Shown here one piece after another: positions 35,474 through 44,334 of a DNA stretch of 64,000 nt (position 1 is its first letter; each line of letters begins with the position of its first letter). The notes under the pieces are model-generated. The model ran no database searches. It saw only the letters and a list, made by a program, of their open reading frames with translations, and had not been told where the DNA came from. Position numbers and translations under genes: made by a program. Origin of the DNA: Archangium lansingense (GTDB lineage Bacteria > Myxococcota > Myxococcia > Myxococcales > Myxococcaceae); contig NZ_JAPNKA010000001.1 of assembly GCF_026626635.1 (NCBI RefSeq), forward strand, positions 1,984,001 to 2,048,000. Direction: 5' to 3'.

Positions 35474-36070
35474 ATGCAATTCGTCCCTTTTGAAGACGGT
35501 ATCGAGGTCAAGGGACAGACGGTGAAGGCCGTCGTGGACGGCTTCAACACCTTCGTGGTGCTCGGCAGTGCCTACCTGTTGGACGAGGGCATCGGCACGC
35601 CCGCCCGGAATGGCCTGGTGAACCTGGAGCTGGAGGGGTGGTACCCGCAGAAGTCCTGGCTGCTGTGCCTGCAGCAGATCGGCAAGCAGCTGGGCGACGG
35701 GCTGTTGATGCAGAGCGGCATGGCCGTCCCCCGGAACGTGGCGCTCCCGGAGGGCATCCATGACATCCACAGCGCCATCAAGGCCGTGGATGTGTCGTAC
35801 CACCTGAATCACCGGAAGAACGGTCGGCCCATGTTCGACCTGGAGACTGGGCGCATGCAGGAGGGGATTGGTCACTACGGCTACGAGCCGGTGCCCGGTC
35901 AGCGGAAGATCATCTGCCTGTGTGAGACGCCGCATCCGTGCGCCTTCGACCATGGCGTGCTCACGGCCATGGCCCAGCGCTACGAGGTCCACGCACGCGT
36001 GGTGCATGACGAGAAGCAGCCCTGCCGCAAGCGGAGGGGAGACCGCTGCACCTATGTCATCACCTGGTGA
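35474..36070 (+). CDS. V4R-like small ligand-binding protein, function unknown
   Basis: A 198-residue cytoplasmic protein starting MQFVPFEDGIEVKG; the ATG at 35474 is chosen for its GGGGAGGGG ribosome site. The layout resembles V4R/heme-NO-binding-like alpha/beta folds: a helical first half (WLLCLQQIGKQLGDGLLM, about 65-82) and a beta-rich second half ending in a Cys motif (ICLCETPHPCAFDHGVL to CRKRRGDRCTYVITW, about 153-198). Such domains bind small hydrophobic ligands or metals and often regulate signalling. I recall similar stand-alone proteins as a paralogous group in Myxococcus, but the family is not confirmed. It precedes the GGDEF gene by 93 bases and could be a sensory partner. Confidence 0.55.
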   Translation: MQFVPFEDGIEVKGQTVKAVVDGFNTFVVLGSAYLLDEGIGTPARNGLVNLELEGWYPQKSWLLCLQQIGKQLGDGLLMQSGMAVPRNVALPEGIHDIHSAIKAVDVSYHLNHRKNGRPMFDLETGRMQEGIGHYGYEPVPGQRKIICLCETPHPCAFDHGVLTAMAQRYEVHARVVHDEKQPCRKRRGDRCTYVITW

Positions 36071-36163
36071 ACGATGGCTTCCCAGCTGGGCTGGGGGGCA
36101 GGGGAGGGTGATCCCTTCCGCGCCGTCCACCTGATAGCCTCACGGTCAGACAGAACGGAGCCC

Positions 36164-37837
36164 ATGGCAGCGCTCAATACCCTCGGAACCACCGGCCGCG
36201 TCCTCCTGGTGGATGACAGCCCCATTGCTCTCGAAGCCATTGGCTCCCGGCTGATGGAGAGCGGGCTGGATGTGGTGATGACCACCTCGCCCCGCGAGTC
36301 CCTCGGGCTTGCCACCGAGGGGTCCCATCCGTTCGATCTGATCATCCTCGACGTGATGATGCCGGAGATGAATGGCCACGAGCTGACGCGCCGCCTGCGC
36401 AGCAACACGCGGACCAACAACACGCCCATTCTGCTGCTCACCTCGCTCGACTCCACGGATGATCGGGTGAACGGCCTGGTCGCGGGCGCCGACGACTTCT
36501 TCACGAAGACGGCACCGGACGCCGAGATGCTGGCCCGTGTGCGCTCGTTCATCTCCCTGGGGAAGATGCGCGCCCAGCTCCAGGCGCAGCACGAGGCCAT
36601 GGCCCGCGTCATGCGCGAGCCGGAGGCCCCCACCCCGCCCCAGGCCCGGGTGGAGATCATCCACCACATGCCCGTGGTGAGCGAGCGGCTCGCCCGAGCG
36701 GTGCGCGGCTCTCCGGTGGGCGGTGAGTTCCAGCTCACCCAGCGCGCGCCCTCGCAGCGCATGGCCACCTCCGACGCCGACCTGCTCGTTGTCAGCTACG
36801 CCGTTGCGCTCGAGGGGGATCAGCCGCTGCTCAAGCGCTTTGGTTTCGACGAGGAGGCGCCCGCCATCCTCGTGGTGGACGAGACGGAGTCCACCTCGCG
36901 GCGCGTGATGGCGTTCGACGCCGGTGCCGATGACTACCTCACGCTGCAGACGCCCATGGCCGAGCTCGCTGCCCGTCTGGGCAGTGCGCTGCGCCGCCAG
37001 CGCCGCCAGCGCCAGCTTCGCACCTCGCGCGATCGGGCCATGCTGGTGGCGGTGACGGATCCGCTCACCGGGCTGTACAACCGCGCCTACTTTCACGAGG
37101 CCCTTGGCGTCGAGTTCCGGCGCGCGCAGCGCTACAAGCACCCGATGACGCTGGTGCTGCTGGACCTGGACCACTTCAAGCAGGTCAACGACAACCTCGG
37201 CCATACCGCTGGGGATCAGGCGCTGCGCGAGGTGTCCCAGCGGCTGCGCCAGACGGCGCGCTCGACGGACGTGGTGGCCCGGCACGGTGGCGAGGAGTTC
37301 GCGATGATCCTCCCAGAGACGGACCTGGAGCATGGGCTGATCGCCGCCGAGCGCTTCCGGGCCGCGGTGGACGGGGCCACGGTGCATGGCGCCCGGGGAG
37401 GCAGCCGCGCGTTGACCATCAGCGCCGGAGTGGGCTGCTACCCCGCGCACGCTACCTCCATGTCCGAGCTCATCGAGCTCACCGACGCGGCGCTCTACAA
37501 AGCCAAGCGCCAGGGCCGGAACCGGGTGTGTGCGGTGTCGGTCGGGGCGGAGCCTGCCGTTGCTCCCCCTGCCAGCACCAACACCCCCAACAGCGTCCTG
37601 GAGCGGCTGCGCCGCCTGCTGGCGGAGGATGTGGAAGGGCCGCTCACGGCCACGCGCACGGCCGCCCGCATGCTGCACGAGGCCTCCGCTCCGGGCGACA
37701 CGCTGCACACGATCACCTCTCAGCTTCGCATGTCCACGGATGAGGTGCGGCAGGAGCTGCTGCGGCTGATGGACGAGCTCTCCCGGGCCGTTCTGGATGC
37801 GGGCCGGACGGGAGCGCCTCACGGCGAGCAGAAGTGA
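36164..37837 (+). CDS. PleD-like diguanylate cyclase (REC - degenerate REC - GGDEF)
   Basis: A 557-residue cytoplasmic protein. Receiver 1 (about 12-130) has Asp17/Asp18 and phospho-acceptor Asp63 (LIILDVMMPEMNG). A second receiver-like domain (about 200-285) has lost its acceptor (LLVVSYAVAL) and keeps only the late GADDYL motif, as in PleD adaptor receivers. The GGDEF domain (about 300-460) has an active-type GGEEF at 375-379 and an inhibitory-site RxxD at 366-369, so it should make c-di-GMP with product inhibition. An extra helical C-terminal region (about 470-557) is not part of standard PleD. The layout resembles M. xanthus ActA, but orthology cannot be shown here. Confidence 0.92.
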   Translation: MAALNTLGTTGRVLLVDDSPIALEAIGSRLMESGLDVVMTTSPRESLGLATEGSHPFDLIILDVMMPEMNGHELTRRLRSNTRTNNTPILLLTSLDSTDDRVNGLVAGADDFFTKTAPDAEMLARVRSFISLGKMRAQLQAQHEAMARVMREPEAPTPPQARVEIIHHMPVVSERLARAVRGSPVGGEFQLTQRAPSQRMATSDADLLVVSYAVALEGDQPLLKRFGFDEEAPAILVVDETESTSRRVMAFDAGADDYLTLQTPMAELAARLGSALRRQRRQRQLRTSRDRAMLVAVTDPLTGLYNRAYFHEALGVEFRRAQRYKHPMTLVLLDLDHFKQVNDNLGHTAGDQALREVSQRLRQTARSTDVVARHGGEEFAMILPETDLEHGLIAAERFRAAVDGATVHGARGGSRALTISAGVGCYPAHATSMSELIELTDAALYKAKRQGRNRVCAVSVGAEPAVAPPASTNTPNSVLERLRRLLAEDVEGPLTATRTAARMLHEASAPGDTLHTITSQLRMSTDEVRQELLRLMDELSRAVLDAGRTGAPHGEQK

Positions 37838-37987
37838 GGCCGGCCTTGGACGGGGGGCGGGGCGAGTAGCAGAGGGCAGCCGAGCGCCCCCCATCGTGAG
37901 GAGCAGCGGGAGTGGGCGCTTCCTGCTCGCCAGCGGCCCCTCACTGGATATTATTGGCGCTCAAACTATCCATCAGGAGAACCGGAC

Positions 37988-38833
37988 ATGCGGAACAGGC
38001 TGTTGGCACCCCTGTGCGCCCTCGCGCTCGCGGCGGGGTGCGTGCCGCAGGGCAAGTACGACGCGGCGATGCAGAGGGCCCAGACACTCGACGAGCAGCT
38101 CGCGGAGGAGAAGGGTGCACGCGCGGCGGCGGACGGGAAGGTGCGCGAGTTGGAGGAGCAGGTGAAGGGGCTGGAGGAGAAGGTGTCGGGGCTGGAGAAG
38201 GACAAGGAGGCGCTGGCCACGCGGCTCAACACCGCGGAGGCGAGGCTGACCGCAGGGGCCGCCGAGCGCCGCGCTCTGGAGCAGACGAACGCCGAGCTGG
38301 CAGCGCTCAACGAGGAGCTGGCCCGCTCCAAGCGCAAGCTCACCGAGGCCAAGGAGGCGCTGGAGAAGAAGAGCTCCGAGTATGAGAGCCTGGCCAAGAG
38401 CCTGGGGAAGGAGATCTCCGAGGGGAAGATCGAGCTATCGGAGCTCCGGGGCCGGATGACGGTGAACCTGAAGGACAAGATTCTGTTCGCCTCGGGCTCG
38501 TCGCGGGTGGGCAAGGAGGGGGTGGAGGCGCTGGGGAAGATCGCCGAGGCGCTCAAGGGCGTGCAGGGGAAGATCATCCGGGTAGAGGGGCACACGGATG
38601 ACGTGCCCACGGATCCAAAGGGACCGTTCCCGTCGAACTGGGAGCTGAGCCTGGCGCGGTCGATGGCGGTAGTGCGGGCGCTGCAGGACGCGGGCGTAGA
38701 CCCCACGGTGCTGTCGGCCGCGGGCTATGGCCCGTACCAGCCCATCGCGCCCAACGATTCGGCGGAGAACCGCAGCCTCAACCGGCGCATCGAGATCGTC
38801 CTCGCGCCCGGGGCGGTGACGAGCGGCCGCTGA
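37988..38833 (+). CDS. OmpA-family peptidoglycan-associated lipoprotein with coiled coil
   Basis: A 281-residue lipoprotein (lipobox LAAGC, Cys18; ATG with AGGAGA ribosome site). Residues ~25-155 form a long coiled coil rich in Glu/Lys/Ala heptads (KVRELEEQVKGLEEKV). Residues ~160-275 are an OmpA-like domain with the peptidoglycan-binding features VEGHTDDVPTD, NWELSLARSMAVVRAL and NRRIEIVL. It should be anchored in the outer membrane and reach the cell wall across the periplasm. It is separated from the convergent mfd gene by a palindromic repeat that may serve as a terminator for both. Confidence 0.9.
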   Translation: MRNRLLAPLCALALAAGCVPQGKYDAAMQRAQTLDEQLAEEKGARAAADGKVRELEEQVKGLEEKVSGLEKDKEALATRLNTAEARLTAGAAERRALEQTNAELAALNEELARSKRKLTEAKEALEKKSSEYESLAKSLGKEISEGKIELSELRGRMTVNLKDKILFASGSSRVGKEGVEALGKIAEALKGVQGKIIRVEGHTDDVPTDPKGPFPSNWELSLARSMAVVRALQDAGVDPTVLSAAGYGPYQPIAPNDSAENRSLNRRIEIVLAPGAVTSGR

Positions 38834-38862
38834 GTCATTCGGGGGAAGCCCTCATCTCCTCT

Positions 38863-38895
38863 CCCTCTCCCGCTGGGAGAGGGTCGGGGTGAGGG
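38863..38895 (+). repeat. palindromic repeat, copy 3
   Basis: CCCTCTCCC (38863-38871), loop GCT, GGGAGAGGG (38875-38883), then TCGGGGTGAGGG. Identical stem and loop to copy 1. It sits between the convergent OmpA lipoprotein and mfd genes, where it could act as a bidirectional terminator. Confidence 0.8.
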
Positions 38896-38967
38896 CATCT
38901 TCTCCCCACGAGGCGTTCGCTTCGAGCAGGGCCGACCCCCGTCCCCGGAATGCGTGGGGCCTCCCAG

Positions 38968-41900
38968 CTATGCCTCCGGCAGCGCGCAGGTGCCGAGATC
39001 GCGCAGCACCTTCTTGGCTTCGGCGATGAGCGCCTGGCCCTTCACCTCGGCACCCAGCTTCACCACCAGCTTCATGTCCGGGGTGAGCCGGTAGACGCCC
39101 TTGGACCTCTGGACCAGGCCCGCCACCTTCATCCCATCCAGCAGCGCGTCCGCGCCCAGCGTCACCACCAGCCGGCCCGGGCCTCCCTCCAGCGCACGCA
39201 GGCGGAGGTCTCGCATGTCGATCTTCAGCAGCGTCTGCTCCGAGAGGTTGTCCACCTCGTCCGGCGCCTCGCCGAAGCGGTCCACCAGCTCCGAGCGCAG
39301 GTCCTGCACTTCGTCCGGATTACTCGCCTGGCTGAAGCGCTTGTAGAACACCAGCCGCTGATGCACGTCCGGCACGTAGTCGTCCGGAATGAGCGCCGGC
39401 ATCGACAGGGTGAGCTCCGGTTCGATCTGCACCCTCGGCGGCTCGCCCCGTACCTCGGACACCGCCTCCTCCAGGAGCTGCGCGTACAGGTCGAAGCCAA
39501 TCGCCGAGATGGAACCCGACTGCTCCGAGCCCAGCAGGTTGCCCGCGCCGCGGATCTCCAGGTCGTGGCTCGCGATGGAGAAGCCCGCGCCCAGCTCGGT
39601 GAAGCGCTGCAGCACCTCCAGGCGCCGCTGCGCGTCCTTCGTCACCGTGCGCCGCGTGGGCACCAGCAGGTACGCGTACGCACGCTCCTTCGAGCGGCCC
39701 ACGCGCCCTCGCAGCTGGTAGAGCTGCGCGAGACCGAACGTGTCCGCCCGGTTGACGATCATCGTGTTGGCGCTCGAGATGTCGATGCCACTCTCGATGA
39801 TGCTGGTGCACAGCAGCACCTGGTACTTCTTCTCGGTGAAGTCCAGCATCGCCTTCTCGAGCTGGCCCTCGCCCATCTGCCCGTGCGCCACGCCCACGGA
39901 GATATGGGGCACCAGCCGCTTGAGCATCTCCTCCATCGAGGGCAGCGACTCCACCCGGTTGTGCACGAAGAAGACCTGGCCGCCGCGAGCCACCTCGCGC
40001 TCGATGGCCTCCTTGATGGTCTGCTCTTCGTACTTCATCACGAAGGTACGGATGGCGCGCCGGTCCTGCGGCGGCGTGGCGATGATGCTCATCTCGCGCA
40101 CGCCCGACATGGCCATGTGCAGCGTGCGGGGGATCGGCGTCGCCGACAGCGTGAGCACGTCCACCAGCGCCCGCAGCTTCTTGATCTGTTCCTTGTGCTT
40201 CACCCCGAAGCGCTGCTCCTCGTCCACCACGAGCAGCCCCAGGTCCTTGAAGGCCACGTCCCCGCCCAGCAGCTTGTGCGTGCCGATGAGGACGTCCACC
40301 TTGCCCTCCTTGGCGCGCTTGAGGATCTCCCGCACCTCGGCGGGCTTCCTCATGCCGGAGATGACATCCACCACGACGGGGTAGTCCTTGAAGCGCTTCT
40401 TGAAGGACAGGTAGTGCTGCTGCGCCAACACCGTGGTGGGCACCAGCACCGCCACCTGCTTGCGGTCCAGCGTGGCCTTGAAGGCGGCGCGCATGGCCAC
40501 CTCCGTCTTGCCGTAGCCCACGTCGCCGCAGACGAGCCGGTCCATCGGCTCGGACTTCTGCATGTCGTTGAGCACGTCCTCGATGGCCTTGCCCTGGTCC
40601 GGCGTCTCCTCGAACTCGAAGTCCGCCTCGAACTGGGCGAAGTACCGGTCCGGCGCACTGAAGGCGTGGCCCGGGTGTGCCCGGCGCGCCGCTGCGATGT
40701 TGAGCAGGTCCGCCGCCATCTTCAGCAGCTGCTCCTTGACCCGCTTCTTCGTCTTCTCCCAGGACGTTGTCCCCAGCTTGTCCAGCGTCACCTGGGTGGG
40801 GTCCCCACCGGTGAACTTCTGGATGAGCCGCATGCGGCTCACCGGGAGGTAGATCTTGTCCTTGCCCGCGTACTCCAGGACGAGGAAGTCCCCGGGCACC
40901 CCGTTCACCTGCATCTTCGTCAGGCCCGCGTAGCGGCCCAGTCCGAAGTCGGTGTGAACGATGATGTCGCCTTCCTTCAGGTCCTTGAAGCCCGAGGCGA
41001 AGGCATCCAGGCTCTTCGAGCGCCGCACCCGCCGGCGCGCCCGCGCTCCAAAAATCTCCTCGTCCGAGAGCACGGCGATGCCGCCCGTGCCGTCCACGAA
41101 GCCGTGGCTCACCTCGCCCGTGAAGAGGTGGGCGAAGACCGAGGGCTCATAGAGCGTGGCGGCGTCCGCGAGCGGCTCGGTGTGGACGCGGACCATCACG
41201 TTGCGATCCAGCAACAGGCGCTTGAGCCGGTCCGCCTGGCTCAGCGTGCCGCAGGCCACGGCGCAGGCAGTCCGCGTGTCGCGCCAGCGCTGGAGCCGCT
41301 CGACGAGTGGGGTGAGCGCGCCCTCCTCACCGTGGTGGGCCAGGATGGCCTCGCGCACGTCCTGCGTCGTGCCGAAGGGGAAGTGCACCGGCGGAGCCTC
41401 ACTCTGGGTGAGCGACAGGCCCCCGCCCTCCATCACCCGGAAGGCCTTGAGCTGCTGCTCTGCCTGCTCGCGCGTGAGGAAGTGCTCCAGGGGCGGGTAG
41501 GTGAGCTCCTGCTCCGCGTCGGCCGTCGCGGCGGAGCGCTCCACCTCGGTCCACAGCTCCTCGGCGATGCGCTCGAGGCCCATGGGGTCGTCCAGGTAGA
41601 AGAGCGGCTCCGCGTGCCACAGGCGCAGGTAGTCGAAGACGGTGCCCAGGCCTCCCTCGAAGAAGCCGGGCAGCAGGCCCTCCAGGCCGAAGCCGGGCAG
41701 TCCCTCGCGCATGGCCTCGAGGCGCTCGCGCAGCTTCGTGGTGGGCAGGTTGATACGATCCGCCACCGCGCGGGCAGCGGCCTCGGCGCGCGTGCGTGTC
41801 TGCTCGGAGAAGATGACCTCGCGCGCCGGCAGGAGGATGATCTCCTTGAGCGAGTCCACCGTGCGCTGAGTCTCCGGGTCGAAGGCGCGGATGGACTCGA

Positions 41901-42549
41901 TGGTGTCGCCGAAGAACTCGATGCGGACGGGCTTCTCGTATAGCGGGCTGAAGACGTCGATGAGGCCGCCGCGTACGGAAAAGGTGCTCAGGTCCTCGAC
42001 GAGCGGGCTGCTCTGGTAGCCCATGTTGGCGAGCTTGCGGGCGAGCTCGTCCCGGTCGAAGTCCTGGCCCACGGTGAGGCGCTCGGACAGCTCCTTCATC
42101 ACCCCGGGCGGCAGCACGCGACGCAGCAGGCCGCGCATGGAGAGCACGAGCGCGGGAAAGCGGGTGCCCTGGCTGAGGTGGAAGAGGGCGCCCAGCCGGT
42201 CCGCGACGACGTCCGCGTCCGGGGACAGCTCGTCATAGGGGAGCACCTCGTCGGCCGGCAGGCGCAGCACATGGGGCTCGCGCGGGCCGCCCTTGCCGCC
42301 GAGGAAGAAGGCGAGGTCGCTGGCGAGGGCATCCGCGGCTTCCTCGTCCGTGGCGATACAGACGAGCGGGGCCTTCAGGCCGCGGGTCAGCCGGGCGAGC
42401 GCGTAACCACGAGCGGCTCCCTGGAGGCCTTGCGTGCGGACACGCTGTCCCGGGCGGAGCAGCTCCTGCACACGGGCGAAGGGGTCCCCTGCAACGGGAG
42501 GCGTGTGAAGCGCCTCCCCAACGAGCTTCTGGGTAAAAGGAGTTTCCAT
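38968..42549 (-). CDS. mfd: transcription-repair coupling factor Mfd
   Basis: A 1193-residue DNA translocase that removes RNA polymerase stalled at lesions and recruits UvrA. Order: UvrB-like N-terminal module (about 20-350), linker, RNA-polymerase-interacting CarD-like domain (about 500-580, LKEGDIIVHTDFGLGRYAGL), RecG-like translocase (about 620-1000) and C-terminal TRCF domain (about 1040-1170). Helicase motifs are intact: GDVGYGKTEVAMRAAF (Walker A), DEEQRFGVKHKE (motif II), LSATPIPRTLHMAMSGVR (motif III) and QLRGRVGRS (motif VI). Length matches the family. The ATG at 42549 follows an AGGAG-like site. It forms the end of a minus-strand series but has a 120-base leader, so it is probably independently expressed. 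Confidence 0.97.
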   Translation of the reverse strand: METPFTQKLVGEALHTPPVAGDPFARVQELLRPGQRVRTQGLQGAARGYALARLTRGLKAPLVCIATDEEAADALASDLAFFLGGKGGPREPHVLRLPADEVLPYDELSPDADVVADRLGALFHLSQGTRFPALVLSMRGLLRRVLPPGVMKELSERLTVGQDFDRDELARKLANMGYQSSPLVEDLSTFSVRGGLIDVFSPLYEKPVRIEFFGDTIESIRAFDPETQRTVDSLKEIILLPAREVIFSEQTRTRAEAAARAVADRINLPTTKLRERLEAMREGLPGFGLEGLLPGFFEGGLGTVFDYLRLWHAEPLFYLDDPMGLERIAEELWTEVERSAATADAEQELTYPPLEHFLTREQAEQQLKAFRVMEGGGLSLTQSEAPPVHFPFGTTQDVREAILAHHGEEGALTPLVERLQRWRDTRTACAVACGTLSQADRLKRLLLDRNVMVRVHTEPLADAATLYEPSVFAHLFTGEVSHGFVDGTGGIAVLSDEEIFGARARRRVRRSKSLDAFASGFKDLKEGDIIVHTDFGLGRYAGLTKMQVNGVPGDFLVLEYAGKDKIYLPVSRMRLIQKFTGGDPTQVTLDKLGTTSWEKTKKRVKEQLLKMAADLLNIAAARRAHPGHAFSAPDRYFAQFEADFEFEETPDQGKAIEDVLNDMQKSEPMDRLVCGDVGYGKTEVAMRAAFKATLDRKQVAVLVPTTVLAQQHYLSFKKRFKDYPVVVDVISGMRKPAEVREILKRAKEGKVDVLIGTHKLLGGDVAFKDLGLLVVDEEQRFGVKHKEQIKKLRALVDVLTLSATPIPRTLHMAMSGVREMSIIATPPQDRRAIRTFVMKYEEQTIKEAIEREVARGGQVFFVHNRVESLPSMEEMLKRLVPHISVGVAHGQMGEGQLEKAMLDFTEKKYQVLLCTSIIESGIDISSANTMIVNRADTFGLAQLYQLRGRVGRSKERAYAYLLVPTRRTVTKDAQRRLEVLQRFTELGAGFSIASHDLEIRGAGNLLGSEQSGSISAIGFDLYAQLLEEAVSEVRGEPPRVQIEPELTLSMPALIPDDYVPDVHQRLVFYKRFSQASNPDEVQDLRSELVDRFGEAPDEVDNLSEQTLLKIDMRDLRLRALEGGPGRLVVTLGADALLDGMKVAGLVQRSKGVYRLTPDMKLVVKLGAEVKGQALIAEAKKVLRDLGTCALPEA

Positions 42550-42669
42550 CCGAGCGGGCGCCTTGGAGCGCCCCCCGGTAATTAGGAGCCAGATCTGTGT
42601 AGGTCAACGGAAGAGCGAGAGGGGCAGTTGGCGACAGTCAACCCGCCCCCAGGGCCTACAGCGCCCTAC

Positions 42670-42873
42670 TCAGCCCAGGGCCCGGACATCCTCGTCGTCG
42701 TCGTCTTCGTCATGGCCGCCGTCGTCGCCGCCATCGCCTCCGCCACCGTTTCCACCTCCGTCGAGCACGGGGGAGGCAGAGCGGCGGGCCTCGGCGCCCG
42801 GAACGGCCAGCGGGGTGCCGACAAGGGCGGTAAGGGCAAGCAGGCAGACGAGAGCGGTGGTGAGGATGCGCAT
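42670..42873 (-). CDS. small secreted Gly/Asp/His-rich protein
   Basis: A 67-residue protein with a good signal peptide (MRILTTALVCLLALTALVGT, cleavage near residue 30 after AEA). The mature part is low complexity: glycines with Asn/Asp, then HDE followed by an Asp run (about 48-63). Such acidic, His-containing tails can bind divalent metals, but no homologous family is recognised. The ATG is supported by an AGGAGG site ten bases upstream. It lies 70 bases after the cytochrome c gene in the same direction. It could be a real small exported protein or a fast-evolving remnant. Confidence 0.5.
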   Translation of the reverse strand: MRILTTALVCLLALTALVGTPLAVPGAEARRSASPVLDGGGNGGGGDGGDDGGHDEDDDDEDVRALG

Positions 42874-42943
42874 GGGGGGAAGGCCTCCTGTCCCGGAAGA
42901 CGACACGGATGACAGGGATATTCACCCCTGGCCCGGTTGGGAA

Positions 42944-43267
42944 TCAGCCCTTCTTGAACGTGCGGATATAGGCGACAAGGGCGTCGATCTGCGCCGGGGT
43001 CAGCTTGTCCTTGTAGGCCTTCATCTTCTTGTTGCGCGGGGATCCCTCGGCGATGGCCTCGCGGATGTCCGCGTCCGTCTGGGCCTGCTGCCAGGCCGGC
43101 TGGGACATGTCGACGATGGCTTCCTTCTTCCCCATCTGGGTCTGCGCCTTGCCATCCGGCCCGTGGCAGGACTTGCACTTGGCCGTCCACACTTCGGTGG
43201 TGGTCTCGTCGGCGTGTGCGGCGGTGGCCACGGAGAGGGAGAGGAGCAGGGCGAGGTGAATCTTCAC
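42944..43267 (-). CDS. mono-heme class I cytochrome c
   Basis: A 107-residue exported cytochrome. The signal peptide (VKIHLALLLSLSVATAAHA) is followed by the heme motif CKSCH (CKSCHGPDGKAQ, about residues 31-42) and a distal Met in NKKMKAYKDKLTPAQIDALVAYIRTF (about 80-105), the standard class I ending. It would carry electrons in the periplasm. The GTG start has an AGGAGA site and overlaps the stop of the SGNH-like gene (GTGA), so it is co-translated with cell-envelope acylation genes, an unexpected partner. Confidence 0.93.
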   Translation of the reverse strand: MKIHLALLLSLSVATAAHADETTTEVWTAKCKSCHGPDGKAQTQMGKKEAIVDMSQPAWQQAQTDADIREAIAEGSPRNKKMKAYKDKLTPAQIDALVAYIRTFKKG

Positions 43268-44334
43268 GGAGGGGTCTCCTGGGCGTTCAGGTGGGTGCCG
43301 AGTATAGGCCATGCGCCTGGAGCCTGGCGCACCAGCTCCTGACCGAGCAGCCGGGTGTACTCAGGCGCTGCGCGGTAATCGAGGTGCGAGCCCTCGGGGC
43401 ACTCGAAGCGGGCCAGCGTGGGGACGTCCTCGAAGGTGATGCCCCTACTGCCGGTGCGTTGGAGGAGCCGGTCCCAATACTGCTCGCGCGGGTAGCGCGT
43501 GTCCTCGATGCTCCGGAGGCCCCCCGAGGTGACCATCCGTACGAAGACGACCTCTCCGCCGCGCGAGCGGATGCGCTGTACCAGGGAAGACACCCGCTCC
43601 AGCAGGGCGTCCAACTCAGCGAGCTCCGGTTCCTTCCCATGTGCGCTCTGGTGGCGCTGCTCCCAGAGCTGGCGCAGCGGCGCCAGGTCAACGCCTTCGA
43701 AGTTGGACTGCTGCTGGCGGTTGGCCAATGTCCGGCTGTAGGGCGGGGCCGGCAGCGAGCGGTTCACCAGCACGTGGTGCAGCACGCTCTTGGGCTGCAC
43801 CGCCGACAGCAGCAGCACGAGCCGCTCCTGGAAGGGCACCCGCATCGCCGCTTCCCAGTCAGCCACGAAGGTGCGGTGCCGGTGCTGGGTGACATACGTG
43901 CCCGCCCGCGTGCGCACCTCGGTGGGCTCCACCGAGAAGAAGAGCGTGGGGCTCACTTCGCACAGCACCAGTCCCCGGAACTGCTCGTCCGAGGCCAGGT
44001 CCTCCAGCATCGGCAGGCTGCTCGAGCCGTTGATGGAGAGTTGCACGGTGCGTGCGCCTCCCAACGCCTTCGACAGCTCCTCGGGCACCAGGCCCACCTG
44101 GAAGCGGGAGGAGCCCAGCAGCGCCACGGTGCGTCCGTCGCCTGTGCTCGCCTCGGCCCGCGCCAGCGACCACAGCTCCGGCGTGTCCTTCACACTCGGC
44201 TGGAAGCCGCGGCGGCGCCAGCCCAGCTCGGCACCCGCCAGCAGCACCCCGGCCACGAGCAGCGCTACCCACCACACCCGCCCCAACGAGCCGGACGTGG
44301 GCGTCTCGCTAGAACTGAAAGTAGATGAACGCAC
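43264..44334 (-). CDS. SGNH/AlgX-like membrane-anchored partner of an MBOAT acyltransferase
   Basis: A 356-residue protein with one N-terminal membrane anchor (about 19-37, VWWVALLVAGVLLAGAELGW) and a periplasmic SGNH-hydrolase-like domain. LLGSSRFQVG (about 71-80) fits the nucleophile block, and SHLDYRAAPEYTRLLG (about 320-335) fits the late Asp/His block in modified form. Such proteins work with MBOAT enzymes to O-acetylate or otherwise acylate exopolysaccharides. It overlaps the MBOAT gene by 26 bases and the cytochrome gene by four. The acceptor glycan is unknown; the nearby exopolysaccharide genes are a candidate target. Confidence 0.72.
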   Translation of the reverse strand: MRSSTFSSSETPTSGSLGRVWWVALLVAGVLLAGAELGWRRRGFQPSVKDTPELWSLARAEASTGDGRTVALLGSSRFQVGLVPEELSKALGGARTVQLSINGSSSLPMLEDLASDEQFRGLVLCEVSPTLFFSVEPTEVRTRAGTYVTQHRHRTFVADWEAAMRVPFQERLVLLLSAVQPKSVLHHVLVNRSLPAPPYSRTLANRQQQSNFEGVDLAPLRQLWEQRHQSAHGKEPELAELDALLERVSSLVQRIRSRGGEVVFVRMVTSGGLRSIEDTRYPREQYWDRLLQRTGSRGITFEDVPTLARFECPEGSHLDYRAAPEYTRLLGQELVRQAPGAWPILGTHLNAQETPP

